The notes: generated from the sequence alone by a model not told the origin. Counted from the stretch's first letter, positions 31,823 to 41,053 are shown. The stretch: DNA of 64,000 bases from Amycolatopsis sp. A133 (GCF_031082405.1 NZ_JAVHJU010000020.1:1-64000), one strand, 5' to 3'. Program-made: numbers and translations.

Positions 31823-31836
31823 TAGAACGTGTTCTC
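31823..31836. promoter_or_regulatory. KstR-type operator TAGAACGTGTTCTC
   Basis: AGAAC and GTTCT arms flank GT. It matches the published KstR consensus TNNAACNNGTTNNA at all fixed bases except the last. It lies between divergent fadD3 and fadE30, so one site may control both operons. The KstR2 consensus (ANCAAGNNCTTGNT) is not seen here. Confidence 0.65.
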
Positions 31837-31879
31837 ATTACCCTAGGTGCCGGACCGGCCCGGCAGCAAGGAGGCGTGC

Positions 31880-33025
31880 GTGGAACCGACGCGATTCCGC
31901 CGCGAGGTCGCGGGCTGGCTCGCGGACAACCTGACCGGCGAGTTCGCGCGGCTGCGCGGCCTGGGCGGGCCGGGGCGGGAGCACGAGGAGTTCGACCTGC
32001 GCCTGGCCTGGGAACGCCACCTGGCCGCCGCGGGCTGGACCTGCGTGGGCTGGCCTGCGGAGTTCGGCGGCCGCGGGCTCTCGCTCGCGGAGCAGGTCGC
32101 CTTCCACGAGGAATACGCCGCCTCCGGCGCACCCGCCCGGGTCAACCACATCGGCGAACAACTGCTCGGCCCGACGTTGATCGCCTTCGGCACCCCGGAA
32201 CAGCAACAGCGGTTCCTGCCCGAGATCGTCGCCGTCGAGGAACTGTGGTGCCAGGGCTACTCCGAACCCGGCGCCGGCTCCGACCTCGCCGCCGTCTCCA
32301 CCACCGCGGTGCTGCGCGACGGCGAGTGGGTGCTCAACGGCCAGAAGATCTGGACCTCACTGGCCCACGTCGCCGGCTGGTGCTTCGTCGTCGCCCGGAC
32401 CGAACCCGGTTCGCAGCGCCACCACGGCCTGTCCTACCTGCTGGTCCCGTTGCGCCAGGACGGCGTCACCATCCGCCCGATCCAGCAGCTCACCGGCACC
32501 TCGGAGTTCAACGAAGTCTTCTTCGACGACGCCCGCACCCCCGCGGATCACGTCGTGGGCGAACCCGGCGAGGGCTGGAAGATCGCGATGGCCACCCTCG
32601 GCTTCGAACGCGGCGTCTCGACGCTGGGCCAGCAGATCGGCTTCCGCCGCGAACTCGACGACATCACCGCCGAAGCCCAGCGACTCGGCACCTACGACGA
32701 CCCGCTCCTGCGCGCCGACCTCGCCCGCGCCCGCATCGGCCTGCGGGTGCTGCGCGCCCACGCCCTGCGCACCCTCGGCGAGGCCGCCGGGCCGGAAGTC
32801 GCCGTCGGGAAACTGCTGTGGGCCCAGTGGCACCGCGGGCTCGGCGAACTCGCCGTGCGGGCCCGCGGCGCCCGGTCCCTCACCTCCGACGGGGAGGAAC
32901 TCGACGAGTGGCAGCGGCTGTTCCTGTTCACCCGCGCCGACACCATCTACGGCGGCTCCGACGAAATCGAACGCACCATCATCGCCGAGCGGGTGCTCGG
33001 CCTGCCGAGGGAGGCCCGCCCGTGA
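31880..33025 (+). CDS. fadE30: Acyl-CoA dehydrogenase FadE30-like (steroid ring C/D)
   Basis: 381 residues, full-length ACAD. AWERHLAAAGWTCVGWPAEFGG, QGYSEPGAGSDLAAVSTTAVL, NGQKIWTSLAHVAGWCFVVART and TIYGGSDEIERTIIAERVLGLP are family motifs. In M. tuberculosis FadE30 starts beta-oxidation of the propionyl side chain of 5-OH-HIP-CoA. The GTG at 31880 is set by AAGGAGG at 31868-31873; longer in-frame starts lie under the operator. It is divergent from fadD3 and coupled to the SDR gene by a GTGA overlap. Confidence 0.86.
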   Translation: MEPTRFRREVAGWLADNLTGEFARLRGLGGPGREHEEFDLRLAWERHLAAAGWTCVGWPAEFGGRGLSLAEQVAFHEEYAASGAPARVNHIGEQLLGPTLIAFGTPEQQQRFLPEIVAVEELWCQGYSEPGAGSDLAAVSTTAVLRDGEWVLNGQKIWTSLAHVAGWCFVVARTEPGSQRHHGLSYLLVPLRQDGVTIRPIQQLTGTSEFNEVFFDDARTPADHVVGEPGEGWKIAMATLGFERGVSTLGQQIGFRRELDDITAEAQRLGTYDDPLLRADLARARIGLRVLRAHALRTLGEAAGPEVAVGKLLWAQWHRGLGELAVRARGARSLTSDGEELDEWQRLFLFTRADTIYGGSDEIERTIIAERVLGLPREARP

Positions 33026-33792
33026 TCCCCCAGTACCCACCCGGCCACGACCTGCTGCGGGGGAAGATCGTGGTGGTCACCGCGGCGGCGGGCACCGGGA
33101 TCGGCTCCGCGGTGGCGAAACGCTGCCTCGAAGAAGGCGCGAGCGTGGTCATCAGCGACTCACACGTTCGCCGGCTGGGCGAGAAGGCCGCCGAACTGGC
33201 CGAGCTGGGCAAGGTGCACGCCATCCCCTGCGACGTCACCCGCGAGGACCAGGTCCAGGCCCTGATCGACGGCGCGGTGGCCCACTTCGGGCGCCTCGAC
33301 GTGCTGATCAACAACGCCGGGCTCGGCGGCACGAAGTCGGTGCTGGACATGACCGACGACGAGTGGTCGAAGGTCCTCGACATCACGCTCACCGGCACGT
33401 TCCGCTGCACCCGCGCGGCGCTCAGGCAGTTCGTCGCCCAAGGGGGTGGCGGCGCGATCGTCAACAACGCCTCGGTGATCGGCTGGCGCGCCCAGGCCGG
33501 GCAAGCGCACTACGCCGCCGCCAAAGCCGGCGTCATGGCCCTGACCCGCTGCTCCGCGCTCGACGCCGCCGAGCACCACGTCCGCGTCAACGCCGTCGCC
33601 CCCAGCCTCGCCATGCACCCCTTCCTCGCCAAGGTGACCAGCGACGAACTCCTCGAAGACCTGACCCGGCGCGAGGCGTTCGGCCGGGCCGCCGAGCCGT
33701 GGGAGGTCGCCAACGTCATGGTCTTCCTCGCCAGCGATTACGCGAGTTACCTCACCGGCGAAGTCGTCTCCGTCAGCAGCCAGCACCCCTAG
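33022..33792 (+). CDS. ipdF: Short-chain dehydrogenase IpdF-like
   Basis: 256 residues. The cofactor site is VVVTAAAGTGIGSAVAKRCLEEGA (a variant TGxxxGIG), NNAG is at LINNAGLGG, the catalytic serine in IVNNASVIG and the YxxxK in HYAAAKAGVMAL. In the mycobacterial pathway IpdF oxidises the 5-hydroxyl of the HIC-CoA intermediate. Position between fadE30 and fadA6 is the same as for Rv3559c. GTG 33022 overlaps the fadE30 stop. The C-terminus (ASYLTGEVVSVSSQHP) is the usual SDR dimer-end motif. Confidence 0.83.
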   Translation: MIPQYPPGHDLLRGKIVVVTAAAGTGIGSAVAKRCLEEGASVVISDSHVRRLGEKAAELAELGKVHAIPCDVTREDQVQALIDGAVAHFGRLDVLINNAGLGGTKSVLDMTDDEWSKVLDITLTGTFRCTRAALRQFVAQGGGGAIVNNASVIGWRAQAGQAHYAAAKAGVMALTRCSALDAAEHHVRVNAVAPSLAMHPFLAKVTSDELLEDLTRREAFGRAAEPWEVANVMVFLASDYASYLTGEVVSVSSQHP

Positions 33793-33800
33793 GAGCTCCC

Positions 33801-34952
33801 GTGCCCGAAGCCTTCCTCCTCGACGCGGTCCGCACCCCCGTGGGACGGCGTGGCGGCGCGCTGTCCGGGTGGCACTCCGCCGACCTCGGCGCGCACGTGG
33901 TCAAGGCCGTCGTCGAGCGCGCCGGCGTCGACCCGGACCTCGTCGACGACGTCATCTTCGGCTGCACGGACACGCTCGGCCCGCAGTCGGGCAACATCGC
34001 GCGCACCGCGTGGCTGGCGGCGGGTTTCGGCGACCACGTGCCCGGGGTGACGATCGACCGGCAGTGCGGGTCGAGCCAGCAGGCCGTGCACTTCGCCGCC
34101 CAGGCCGTCCTGTCGGGGACGCAGGACCTGGTGCTGGCCGGGGGCGTGCAGAACATGAGCCGGATCCCGATCAGCGCGGCGATGCTCGCCGGGCGCGAGT
34201 ACGGCTTCGACGACCCGTTCTCCGGCTCGAAGGGCTGGCAGGAGCGCTACGGCAGTGCCGAGGTCTCGCAGTTCCGCAGCGCCGACATGATCGCCGAGCA
34301 CTGGGACATCGGCCGCGCGGACATGGAGGAGTACGCCCTGCGCAGCCACCGGCGGGCGCTGTCCGCCATCGACGAGGGCCGCTTCGACGCCGAGATCGCC
34401 CCGGTCGACGGCTTCCGGCAGGACGAAGGCCCGCGCCGGGACACGTCCCTGGAGCGGATGCGCGGCCTGAAGCCGCTGAGCGAGGGCTCCCGGCTGACGG
34501 CGGCCGTCGCGAGCCAGATCTCCGACGGCGCCAGCGCGGCCCTGCTCGCGTCGGAGGCCTTCGTGAACGAGCACGGCCTGACGCCCCGGGCCCGCATCCA
34601 CCACCTGTCGGTGCGCGCGGCGGACCCGGTGTGGATGCTGACCGGCCCGATCCCGGCCACCGCGCACGCGCTGCGGAAGGCCGGGCTGACGATCGGCGAC
34701 ATCGACCTGTTCGAAGTCAACGAGGCGTTCGCGAGCGTGGTGCTGGCCTGGCTGGACGAAACCGGCGCGGACCCCGGCCGGGTGAACGTGAACGGGGGCG
34801 GGATCGCCCTCGGCCACCCGATCGGGGCCACCGGCACCAAGCTCCTGGCGACGCTCCTGCACGAGCTGGAGCGCCGACGCGGGCGTTACGGGCTGCAGAC
34901 GATGTGCGAAGGCGGCGGCACCGCCAACGTCACCATCATCGAACGGCTCTGA
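33801..34952 (+). CDS. fadA6: Thiolase FadA6-like
   Basis: 383 residues. The acyl-accepting cysteine is in TIDRQCGSSQQAVHFAAQ (about residue 89), the histidine in GGGIALGHPIGATGTK, and the second cysteine in QTMCEGGGTANVTIIE; VNEAFASV is the NEAF motif. Fits acetyl-CoA acetyltransferases, and by position the FadA6 of steroid ring C/D breakdown, which cleaves a late beta-ketoacyl-CoA. TAGGAGC five bases upstream supports GTG 33801. Its stop abuts the stop of the convergent F420-dependent dehydrogenase with no space. Confidence 0.86.
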   Translation: MPEAFLLDAVRTPVGRRGGALSGWHSADLGAHVVKAVVERAGVDPDLVDDVIFGCTDTLGPQSGNIARTAWLAAGFGDHVPGVTIDRQCGSSQQAVHFAAQAVLSGTQDLVLAGGVQNMSRIPISAAMLAGREYGFDDPFSGSKGWQERYGSAEVSQFRSADMIAEHWDIGRADMEEYALRSHRRALSAIDEGRFDAEIAPVDGFRQDEGPRRDTSLERMRGLKPLSEGSRLTAAVASQISDGASAALLASEAFVNEHGLTPRARIHHLSVRAADPVWMLTGPIPATAHALRKAGLTIGDIDLFEVNEAFASVVLAWLDETGADPGRVNVNGGGIALGHPIGATGTKLLATLLHELERRRGRYGLQTMCEGGGTANVTIIERL

Positions 34953-35963
34953 TCAGCCCAGTGCGCGCAGCTTCGGCAGGACGTCCTCGGAGAACTGGGT
35001 CAGGAACCGCTCCTGGTCGTGGCCGGGGCCGTGGAAGACGAGGTGGTTCAGCCCGGCGTCGAGGTACGGCTTGATCTGGGCGACGGCTTCGTCGGGGTCC
35101 GAGGCCACGATCCACCGCTTGGCGACCTGCTCGATCGGCAGCTCGTCGGCCAGCCGTTCCATCTCCTCGGCCGAGGACACCGTGTGCTTCTGCTCCGCCG
35201 TCAGCGACAGCGGCGCCCAGAAGCGGGTGTTCTCCAGCGCCTTCTCGGCGTCGCGGTCGTAGGACAGCTTGATCTCGATCGTCCGGTCGATGCTCTCGGC
35301 GTCGCGCTCCGCGGCGGAAGCGCCTTCCTTGACCGCCGGGATCAGCTTCTCGGTGTAGAGGTCCATGCCCTTGCCCGAGGTGCAGATGAACCCCTCGCCC
35401 GAGCGGCCCGCGTACTTGGCGACCACCGGCCCGCCCGCGGCGACGTACACCGGCACCGGCTGCTCCGGCCGGTCGTAGATCTTGGCGTTGACCAGCTGGT
35501 AGTAGTCACCTTCGAAGTTGACGTTGTCGCTGGTCCACAGCTCGCGGATCAGCTTGATCGACTCCCGCAGCCGGGCGAAGCGCTCCTTGAACTCCGGCCA
35601 CTCCCGCCCCGACACCGCGATCTCGTTCAGCGCCTCACCGGTGCCGACCCCCAGGATCACCCGGCCGTTCGACAGCAGCGACATGGTCGCGAACGCCTGC
35701 GCGATCACCGCCGGGTTGTACCGGAACGTCGGGGTCAGCACGCTCGTGCCGATCTGCACCCGCTTCGTCCGCTCGGCCACCGCCGGCATCCAGGCCAGCG
35801 CGAACGGCGCGTGGCCGCCTTCGTGCCGCCAGGGCAGGAAGTGATCGGACACCCAGACCGAGTCGAGGCCCACCTCTTCGGCGCGCACGGCGTACTCGAC
35901 CAGGTCCCGCGGCCCGAACTGCTCCGCAGACGCCTTGTATCCGACCTTCAACGCCACGCTCAT
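34953..35963 (-). CDS. fgd: F420-dependent glucose-6-phosphate dehydrogenase
   Basis: 336 residues, luciferase-like monooxygenase fold. [61 protein letters not shown] and [13 protein letters not shown] closely match the well-known FGD sequences of mycobacteria and nocardiae, including the F420- and glucose-6-phosphate-contacting segments; [17 protein letters not shown] near the C-terminus is also characteristic. It reduces F420 with glucose-6-phosphate. Unusually it is the last gene of a steroid operon: its ATG overlaps the ipdC stop (ATGA). A relative with another substrate is possible, since LLM proteins are many, but the match is strong. Confidence 0.88.
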   Translation of the reverse strand: MSVALKVGYKASAEQFGPRDLVEYAVRAEEVGLDSVWVSDHFLPWRHEGGHAPFALAWMPAVAERTKRVQIGTSVLTPTFRYNPAVIAQAFATMSLLSNGRVILGVGTGEALNEIAVSGREWPEFKERFARLRESIKLIRELWTSDNVNFEGDYYQLVNAKIYDRPEQPVPVYVAAGGPVVAKYAGRSGEGFICTSGKGMDLYTEKLIPAVKEGASAAERDAESIDRTIEIKLSYDRDAEKALENTRFWAPLSLTAEQKHTVSSAEEMERLADELPIEQVAKRWIVASDPDEAVAQIKPYLDAGLNHLVFHGPGHDQERFLTQFSEDVLPKLRALG

Positions 35964-37015
35964 CCTCCCGTTTCCCGGCCGAGCCGCCGCAGGATCTCAC
36001 CTGCCTCGGCCACTGCGCCCTCGACGATCTGCGCCACCGTGGGCAGGTCGTGGATCATGCCCACCACCTGTCCCGACGCTAGCACTCCCGCGTCCGTCCG
36101 GCCTTCGACCAGTCCCGCCCGCAACAGCATCGGGGTGTTGGCCGCCATGACCAGCTGGCTCCACGTCAGATCGTTGCCGTGCTTCATCACAAGGCCTTCT
36201 CGCAGCATCGCAACCGGGGAGAGGCCGGTGATATTCCGGAAGCGCAGTGCGTTGCGCGCGGCCTGCGCCAGGCCGCGGACGCGGCCGGTGCGTTCGAGCC
36301 GGTCGACGAGGCCGGTGCGGAGCACGCGGTGCGGCAGGCCGTCGACGCGCCGGGTGACGACCGTCCCGGTGAGACCCTGCTCGAGGTAGAGGCGCTTGAC
36401 GTCGTCGGGGACCGTGCTCTCCTTGCTCAGCAGGAAGCGGGTGCCCATCGCGATGCCCGCCGCGCCGTAGGCCAGTGCGGCGGCGAGACCGCGGCCGTCG
36501 AAGAAGCCGCCGGCGGCGACGACCGGGATGTCGACGGTGTCCAGCACCGAGGGCAGCAGCAGCGTGGTGGCCACGCCTCCGGTGTGCCCGCCGCCTTCGC
36601 CGCCTTGGACGATGACGGCGTCCGCGCCCCACGCGGCGACCTTCTCGGCGTGCCGGGCGGCGCCGACCGACGGGATCACGACGACGCCGTGGTCCCGCAG
36701 CTTCGCGATCATCTCCTTCCGCGGCGCGAGGGCGAAGGAAGCGACCTTCACGCCTTCGCGGATCAACAGGTCGACGCGTTCACCGGCGTCGGCCGCGTCG
36801 GCGCGCAGGTTCACCCCGAACGGCTTTTCCGTCCGCTTCTTCACCTCGGCGATCGCCGCTTCCAGCTCGACGTAGGTCATCGTGGCCGAGGCGAGGATGC
36901 CGAGGGCCCCGGCTTCCGCGGTCGCCGAGACCAGCCGCGGGCCGGCGACCCAGCCCATCCCGGTCTGCACGACGGGGTGCTCGACCCCCACCAGCCGGGT
37001 GAGCGCGGTCTTCAC
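35960..37015 (-). CDS. ipdC: Flavin-dependent IpdC-like reductase/dehydrogenase (NMO family)
   Basis: 351 residues, TIM-barrel FMN protein related to nitronate monooxygenase. [47 protein letters not shown] and [30 protein letters not shown] are the flavin-binding segments. In M. tuberculosis IpdC acts on HIC-CoA to set up the ring for hydrolytic opening by EchA20. GTG 37015 overlaps the ipdB stop (GTGA). Synteny echA20-ipdA-ipdB-ipdC equals that of Rv3550-Rv3553. Confidence 0.88.
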   Translation of the reverse strand: MKTALTRLVGVEHPVVQTGMGWVAGPRLVSATAEAGALGILASATMTYVELEAAIAEVKKRTEKPFGVNLRADAADAGERVDLLIREGVKVASFALAPRKEMIAKLRDHGVVVIPSVGAARHAEKVAAWGADAVIVQGGEGGGHTGGVATTLLLPSVLDTVDIPVVAAGGFFDGRGLAAALAYGAAGIAMGTRFLLSKESTVPDDVKRLYLEQGLTGTVVTRRVDGLPHRVLRTGLVDRLERTGRVRGLAQAARNALRFRNITGLSPVAMLREGLVMKHGNDLTWSQLVMAANTPMLLRAGLVEGRTDAGVLASGQVVGMIHDLPTVAQIVEGAVAEAGEILRRLGRETGG

Positions 37016-37743
37016 GCCGGCACTTCCCGGTCGCGCAGGTGCTCCGGATCGAGCACTTCCCGGATCAGCCGCAGCTCGTCCCCGGTCGGTTCGCGGCTGG
37101 TCCCGGCCCCGGTGAAGTCGATGGCGAACGTCGTCGCCGCGACGACCTCCTCGCGCGTGACGCCCGGGTGCAGCGACACCGCCCGCATGGCGTGGTCCGG
37201 GCCGCCGAAGTCGAACACACCCAGGTTCGAGACGACCCGGTGCACGTCGTGGTACTTCTCCGCCGACGGGCCGGCCTTGGCCGCGTTGTCGTAGCCCACG
37301 CCCGAAACGACGTCGACGCTGTCCACGAAGACGCGGGCGGAGTGCCGGGGCACCCAGTAGCTGGTGCGGTGGTTGACGGTGTTGCCCGGCGCACCCCGCA
37401 CGCCGAGCAGCTGCTTCTTCGGGCGGGCGTGGTCGCCGATGGCGGAGATGTTCTGGTTGCCGTACCGGTCGATCTGGTTGGCGCCCATCACGACGTGCCG
37501 CCGCCCGTGCGGCACGATCGTGTCGAGCATCTTCCGGAACGGCTGCCACCCCTCGACGACACCGTCCGGGGTGAGCAGGTACGCCTCGCCGTCGGACATC
37601 AGCAGGTCCGGCTCGAACGTCGAGCGCGCGAGTTTCGCGCCCAGCTGCGGGATGAGGCCCATCGGGCTGGCCACGATCTCGCCGTCGCCGCGGAACAGCT
37701 CGGCCACCGCCACCACGGCGATCTCGGCCCGGGTCGCGCTCAT
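37012..37743 (-). CDS. ipdB: COCHEA-CoA hydrolase beta subunit IpdB
   Basis: 243 residues, CoA-transferase family I beta-like. ELFRGDGEIVASPMGLIPQLGAKLARSTF is the conserved N-terminus, PHGRRHVVMGANQIDRYGNQN the dimer-contact region, and DFGGPDHAMRAVSLHPGVT near the C-terminus. With IpdA it opens ring C of the steroid remnant by hydrolysis and does not transfer CoA. ATG 37743 overlaps the ipdA stop by four bases; length is close to Rv3552 (about 250). Confidence 0.9.
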   Translation of the reverse strand: MSATRAEIAVVAVAELFRGDGEIVASPMGLIPQLGAKLARSTFEPDLLMSDGEAYLLTPDGVVEGWQPFRKMLDTIVPHGRRHVVMGANQIDRYGNQNISAIGDHARPKKQLLGVRGAPGNTVNHRTSYWVPRHSARVFVDSVDVVSGVGYDNAAKAGPSAEKYHDVHRVVSNLGVFDFGGPDHAMRAVSLHPGVTREEVVAATTFAIDFTGAGTSREPTGDELRLIREVLDPEHLRDREVPA

Positions 37744-38603
37744 GCCGCCTCCGCCCCGAACTTGTCCACTTCGGACAGATAGGTGCGCTCGCCGCCGGAC
37801 AGGAACCGGTCCGCGAACCCGGGCCAGGCGTCGAGGTCCTTGGCGCAGGCCGCGTAGTGCCGCTGGAAGCGCTCGTCCCGGCCGTAGTCCGGCACCGCCG
37901 TCGTGAAGTGCGCTCCCCGGGGCGCCTCGACGACGCCGTCCACGTTGCCGCGGTTGAGCAGCAGCGACTGCACCGGTCCCCCGGCCGTCAGCTCGGCGGT
38001 CTCGACGACCTTTTCCACCGACACGAAGCGTTTCTCCGCGGCGAGGCAGAACAGTTCGTCGAAGTACGGGTCCGGGCCGAGGTACTGGGCGTTGCCGCGG
38101 ACGTCCGCGCGATTGAGGTGCACGAGCGCGACGTCGAGGTGCTGCGCCGGCACCGCCACCAGCTCCTCGCCGTCGGCGTACGGTGAACGCACCGTGCGGA
38201 GCTCGGGGTTGGCCCGCATCACCTCCGACCCGAGACCCGCCCGCGTCGGCAGGAACGGGAGCCGCTGCGCCGCCGCCGACAACGCCGTGCCGAACATGCC
38301 CTCGTCGTACTCGGTGACGTCGACGACCCCGGTCTCGCGGGCCCGGCCGAACCACGGGTCGAACGGGATCGAATCCAGGGTGACGAACCCGAACACCACC
38401 CGCTTCACCTTGCCCGCGGCGCACAGCAGGCCGACGTCCGGGCCGCCGTAGGACACGACCGTGAGGTCCTTGACCGGTGTCCGGAGGATCGCGCGGACCA
38501 GCGCCATCGGCTTGCGCCGCGATCCCCAGCCCCCGATCCCGATCGTCATGCCGTCCTCCAGCTCGGCCGCCACCTCGTCGGCGGTCGTGCGCTTATCGGC
38601 CAT
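37740..38603 (-). CDS. ipdA: COCHEA-CoA hydrolase alpha subunit IpdA
   Basis: 287 residues, CoA-transferase alpha-like. EDGMTIGIGGWGSRRKPMALVRAIL is the glycine-rich CoA site; VVSYGGPDVGLLCAAGKVKRVVFGFV follows. DVALVHLNRADVRGNAQYLGPDPYFD is a well-conserved stretch of the family. Partner of IpdB. Its start overlaps the 3' end of echA20 by 11 bases, so the three are co-translated. Mycobacterial IpdA is about 290 residues. Confidence 0.9.
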   Translation of the reverse strand: MADKRTTADEVAAELEDGMTIGIGGWGSRRKPMALVRAILRTPVKDLTVVSYGGPDVGLLCAAGKVKRVVFGFVTLDSIPFDPWFGRARETGVVDVTEYDEGMFGTALSAAAQRLPFLPTRAGLGSEVMRANPELRTVRSPYADGEELVAVPAQHLDVALVHLNRADVRGNAQYLGPDPYFDELFCLAAEKRFVSVEKVVETAELTAGGPVQSLLLNRGNVDGVVEAPRGAHFTTAVPDYGRDERFQRHYAACAKDLDAWPGFADRFLSGGERTYLSEVDKFGAEAA

Positions 38604-39333
38604 TCAGGAACTCCTCACGAGCCTCGTCGGACGCGCCGAGCAGGTTCAGCTCGAAGGTGAAGCCCTGCTCGAACCGGTAGCTGCGGTGCACCTGCTGGGT
38701 GTCGATCCCGTTCAACGCCTCTTTCGCCGCGCGGATGACCCGCGGGTCCTTCTTCGCGATGTCCCGGGCGACGTCCAGGGCGGCCTCGTCGAGGTCCGCG
38801 CGCGGCACCACCCGGTAGACCGAACCGTGGGTCAGCAGCTCGGCGGCAGTGATCTTGCGAGCGGTGAAATACAACGTGCGCATCAGGTGCTGCGGCACCA
38901 GCCGCGCCAGGTGCGTCGCCGCCCCCAGTGCGCCCCGCTCCACTTCCGGCACGCCGAAGGTCGCGTCTTCGGAGGCGATGACCACGTCGGAATTGCCCAC
39001 CAAGCCGATCCCGCCACCGAGACAAAAGCCGTGCACCGCCGCCACGACCGGGACCTCGCAGTCGTAAACCGCGCCGAAAGCCGCGTAACAGCCCCGGTTC
39101 GCACCGACCAATGCGTCGTAGCCCGCGCTGCGCTGGATCTCCTTGATGTCCACACCCGCGTTGAAGCCGCGGCCTTCCGCGCGGAGGATCACGACGTGCA
39201 CCCCCGCGTCGCGGCCGGCCTGCGTGATCGCGTCGGCGAGGTCGAACCAGCCCTGCACGGGCAGCGCGTTCACCGGCGGGTAGTCGACGGTGACGACCTC
39301 GACGTGGCCGTCGCGTTCGGTCCGGATGCCCAT
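38593..39333 (-). CDS. echA20: EchA20-like crotonase (steroid ring-opening hydrolase)
   Basis: 246 residues. VILRAEGRGFNAGVDIKEIQ and AVHGFCLGGGIGLVGNSDVVIASEDATF supply the oxyanion hole; VPEVERGALGAATHLARLV follows. EchA20 hydrolyses the bicyclic HIEC-CoA intermediate to open a ring. Its place just before ipdA is the same as in M. tuberculosis. ATG 39333 is immediately at the end of the upstream SDR gene (one-base overlap TGATG-like). Crotonase fold is certain; the particular reaction is by synteny. Confidence 0.86.
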   Translation of the reverse strand: MGIRTERDGHVEVVTVDYPPVNALPVQGWFDLADAITQAGRDAGVHVVILRAEGRGFNAGVDIKEIQRSAGYDALVGANRGCYAAFGAVYDCEVPVVAAVHGFCLGGGIGLVGNSDVVIASEDATFGVPEVERGALGAATHLARLVPQHLMRTLYFTARKITAAELLTHGSVYRVVPRADLDEAALDVARDIAKKDPRVIRAAKEALNGIDTQQVHRSYRFEQGFTFELNLLGASDEAREEFLNGR

Positions 39334-40211
39334 CAGCTCGCTCCGTAGACGGGTTCGGGCTCGGGCGCGCGCTCGAGCAGGCCGGCCACGACCGGGCCGA
39401 GTTCGGCCGGGTCCCAGCGGTCGCCCTTGTCCACGGCCGGGCCGTGTCGCCACGCCTGGGCCAGGGAAACCTTGCCGCCCTCGACCTCGAACACCCGGCC
39501 CGTGACGTGCCCGGACTCCTCACTGCCCAGCCAGACGACCAGCGGCGAAACGTTCTCCGGTGCCATCGCGTCGAAGCCGGTGGCCGGCCGCGCCATCGAC
39601 GCGAACACCGCCTCGGTCATCCGGGTCCGCGCGGCCGGCGCGATCGCGTTCACCGTCACCCCGTACCGCGCCAGCTCCGCGGCCGCCACCACCGTCAAAC
39701 CGGCGATCCCCGCCTTCGCCGCCGAGTAGTTGCCCTGGCCGACGCTGCCCAGCAAGCCGGCACCCGAACTCGTGTTGATCACCCGCGCGCTGGGCATCCG
39801 CCCGGCCTTCGTCTCGGCCCGCCAATGTTCCGCAGCGTGCCGCAACGGCGCGAAATGCCCCTTCAGGTGCACCCGCACCACCGCATCCCACTCGTCCTCC
39901 CCCAGATTGACCAGCATCCGGTCCCGGAGGAACCCCGCGTTGTTCACCAGCACGTCCAGGCGCCCGAAGTTCCCGACCGCGGTGCCGATCAGCTCGCGGG
40001 CCCCGGCCCAGTCGGCCACGTCCGAGGTGTCGGCGACCGCTTTTCCGCCGAGCTCCGCGATCTCGGCGACCACCCCGGCGGTCGCGTCCCCGTCCACGTC
40101 GTTCACCACCACCGGCGCGCCCTCGGCCGCGAACGCCAGCGCGTGCGCCCGTCCGATGCCGCGCCCGGCGCCGGTCACCACGACCACCCGGTCCTGGCAC
40201 AACCCGCTCAC
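39333..40211 (-). CDS. Short-chain dehydrogenase (Rv3548c-like) in the steroid operon
   Basis: 292 residues. VVVTGAGRGIGRAHALAFAAEGA is the TGxxxGIG site, VLVNNAGFLRD the NNAG, VINTSSGAGLLG the serine and NYSAAKAGIAGL the YxxxK. The C-terminal tail beyond the SDR core (about 255-292) is like that of the 17-beta-HSD4-type SDRs in steroid loci. GTG 40211 overlaps the stop of the next SDR. Its exact substrate in ring C/D breakdown is not established. Confidence 0.86.
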   Translation of the reverse strand: MSGLCQDRVVVVTGAGRGIGRAHALAFAAEGAPVVVNDVDGDATAGVVAEIAELGGKAVADTSDVADWAGARELIGTAVGNFGRLDVLVNNAGFLRDRMLVNLGEDEWDAVVRVHLKGHFAPLRHAAEHWRAETKAGRMPSARVINTSSGAGLLGSVGQGNYSAAKAGIAGLTVVAAAELARYGVTVNAIAPAARTRMTEAVFASMARPATGFDAMAPENVSPLVVWLGSEESGHVTGRVFEVEGGKVSLAQAWRHGPAVDKGDRWDPAELGPVVAGLLERAPEPEPVYGAS

Positions 40212-40975
40212 GAATCCTCCCGATGGTTGACGTCGGCCGCGGCGAGGAACGCCGGGACCTCACCGCCGCCGTGCACGCGCAGGGTCGCGCCGGAGACGTA
40301 GGAAGCCAGACCGGAGGCCAGGAACGCGGCGCAGTGCCCGATTTCCGCCGGCTCGGCCAGCCGCCCGAGCGGGACGGTCTTGCCGACCGCCTCGACCGCG
40401 GCCTCACTGCCGTAGTGCAGGTGGGACTGCTCGGTCCGGACCATCCCCACGGCCAGGGCGTTGACCCGGACCTTGGGCGCCCACTCGACCGCGAGACTGG
40501 CGGTGAGGTTGCCGAGCCCGGCCTTCGCGGCCCCGTAGGCCGCCGTTCCCGGCGAGGGCCGCGTTCCGCTCACGCTGGAGATCATCACGATCGAGCCGCC
40601 GTCGTCCTGGCGCTGCATCACGGCGTTCGCGTGCTGCGCGACCAGCAACGGCGCCAGCAGGTTGAGCTGCACGATCTTCTCGTGCAGCCGCGGCGACGCC
40701 TCCGCCGCCGGCACGTACGGCGCCCCGCCCGCGTTGTTGACGACGACGTCCAGCCGCCCGTGCCGCTCGACGATCCCCTCGACCAGCGCGGCCACCTGCG
40801 CCTCGTCGCGGACATCGCACGCGGCGAACTCCGCCTCCGTGGGTGCCTCCCGCCGCGCGCAGACGACGACCCGGGCGCCGTGGGCGAGGAACACCCCGGC
40901 GATCCCCCGGCCCACCCCGCGGACGCCGCCGGTGACCAGCACCACGGTTCCGGCCAGGCCCAGCTCCGTCTTCAC
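40208..40975 (-). CDS. Short-chain dehydrogenase (Rv3549c-like), first gene of the steroid operon
   Basis: 255 residues. VVLVTGGVRGVGRGIAGVFLAHGA, VVVNNAGGAPYVPA, IVMISSVSGTRPSPG and AYGAAKAGLGNLT are the SDR motifs. GTG 40975 has AAGGTGG seven bases upstream; GTG 40981 and GTG 40999 are in-frame alternatives adding two or eight residues. It leads the seven-gene minus operon that ends with fgd. A KstR-like site lies 28 bases upstream. Substrate probably a hydroxylated C/D-ring CoA ester, by context. Confidence 0.86.
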   Translation of the reverse strand: MKTELGLAGTVVLVTGGVRGVGRGIAGVFLAHGARVVVCARREAPTEAEFAACDVRDEAQVAALVEGIVERHGRLDVVVNNAGGAPYVPAAEASPRLHEKIVQLNLLAPLLVAQHANAVMQRQDDGGSIVMISSVSGTRPSPGTAAYGAAKAGLGNLTASLAVEWAPKVRVNALAVGMVRTEQSHLHYGSEAAVEAVGKTVPLGRLAEPAEIGHCAAFLASGLASYVSGATLRVHGGGEVPAFLAAADVNHREDS

Positions 40976-41002
40976 CGGCACACCACCTTCCGTCCCCAAA
41001 AC

Positions 41003-41016
41003 TAGAACATGTTCTC
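41003..41016. promoter_or_regulatory. KstR-type operator TAGAACATGTTCTC
   Basis: AGAAC/GTTCT arms flank AT. It has the same 14-base form as the site at 31823-31836, including the final C where the KstR consensus has A. It is positioned to control the SDR-SDR-echA20-ipdABC-fgd operon. Confidence 0.65.
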
Positions 41017-41053
41017 GCTGGGGACAAGGTCGGGAGGCGAGCCGGGGAGCCGG

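Noticed and set aside
37012..38603. Ordinary acyl-CoA:acetoacetate CoA-transferase subunits
   Set aside because: The order echA20-ipdA-ipdB-ipdC and the surrounding fadE/fadD3 genes favour the hydrolase IpdAB.
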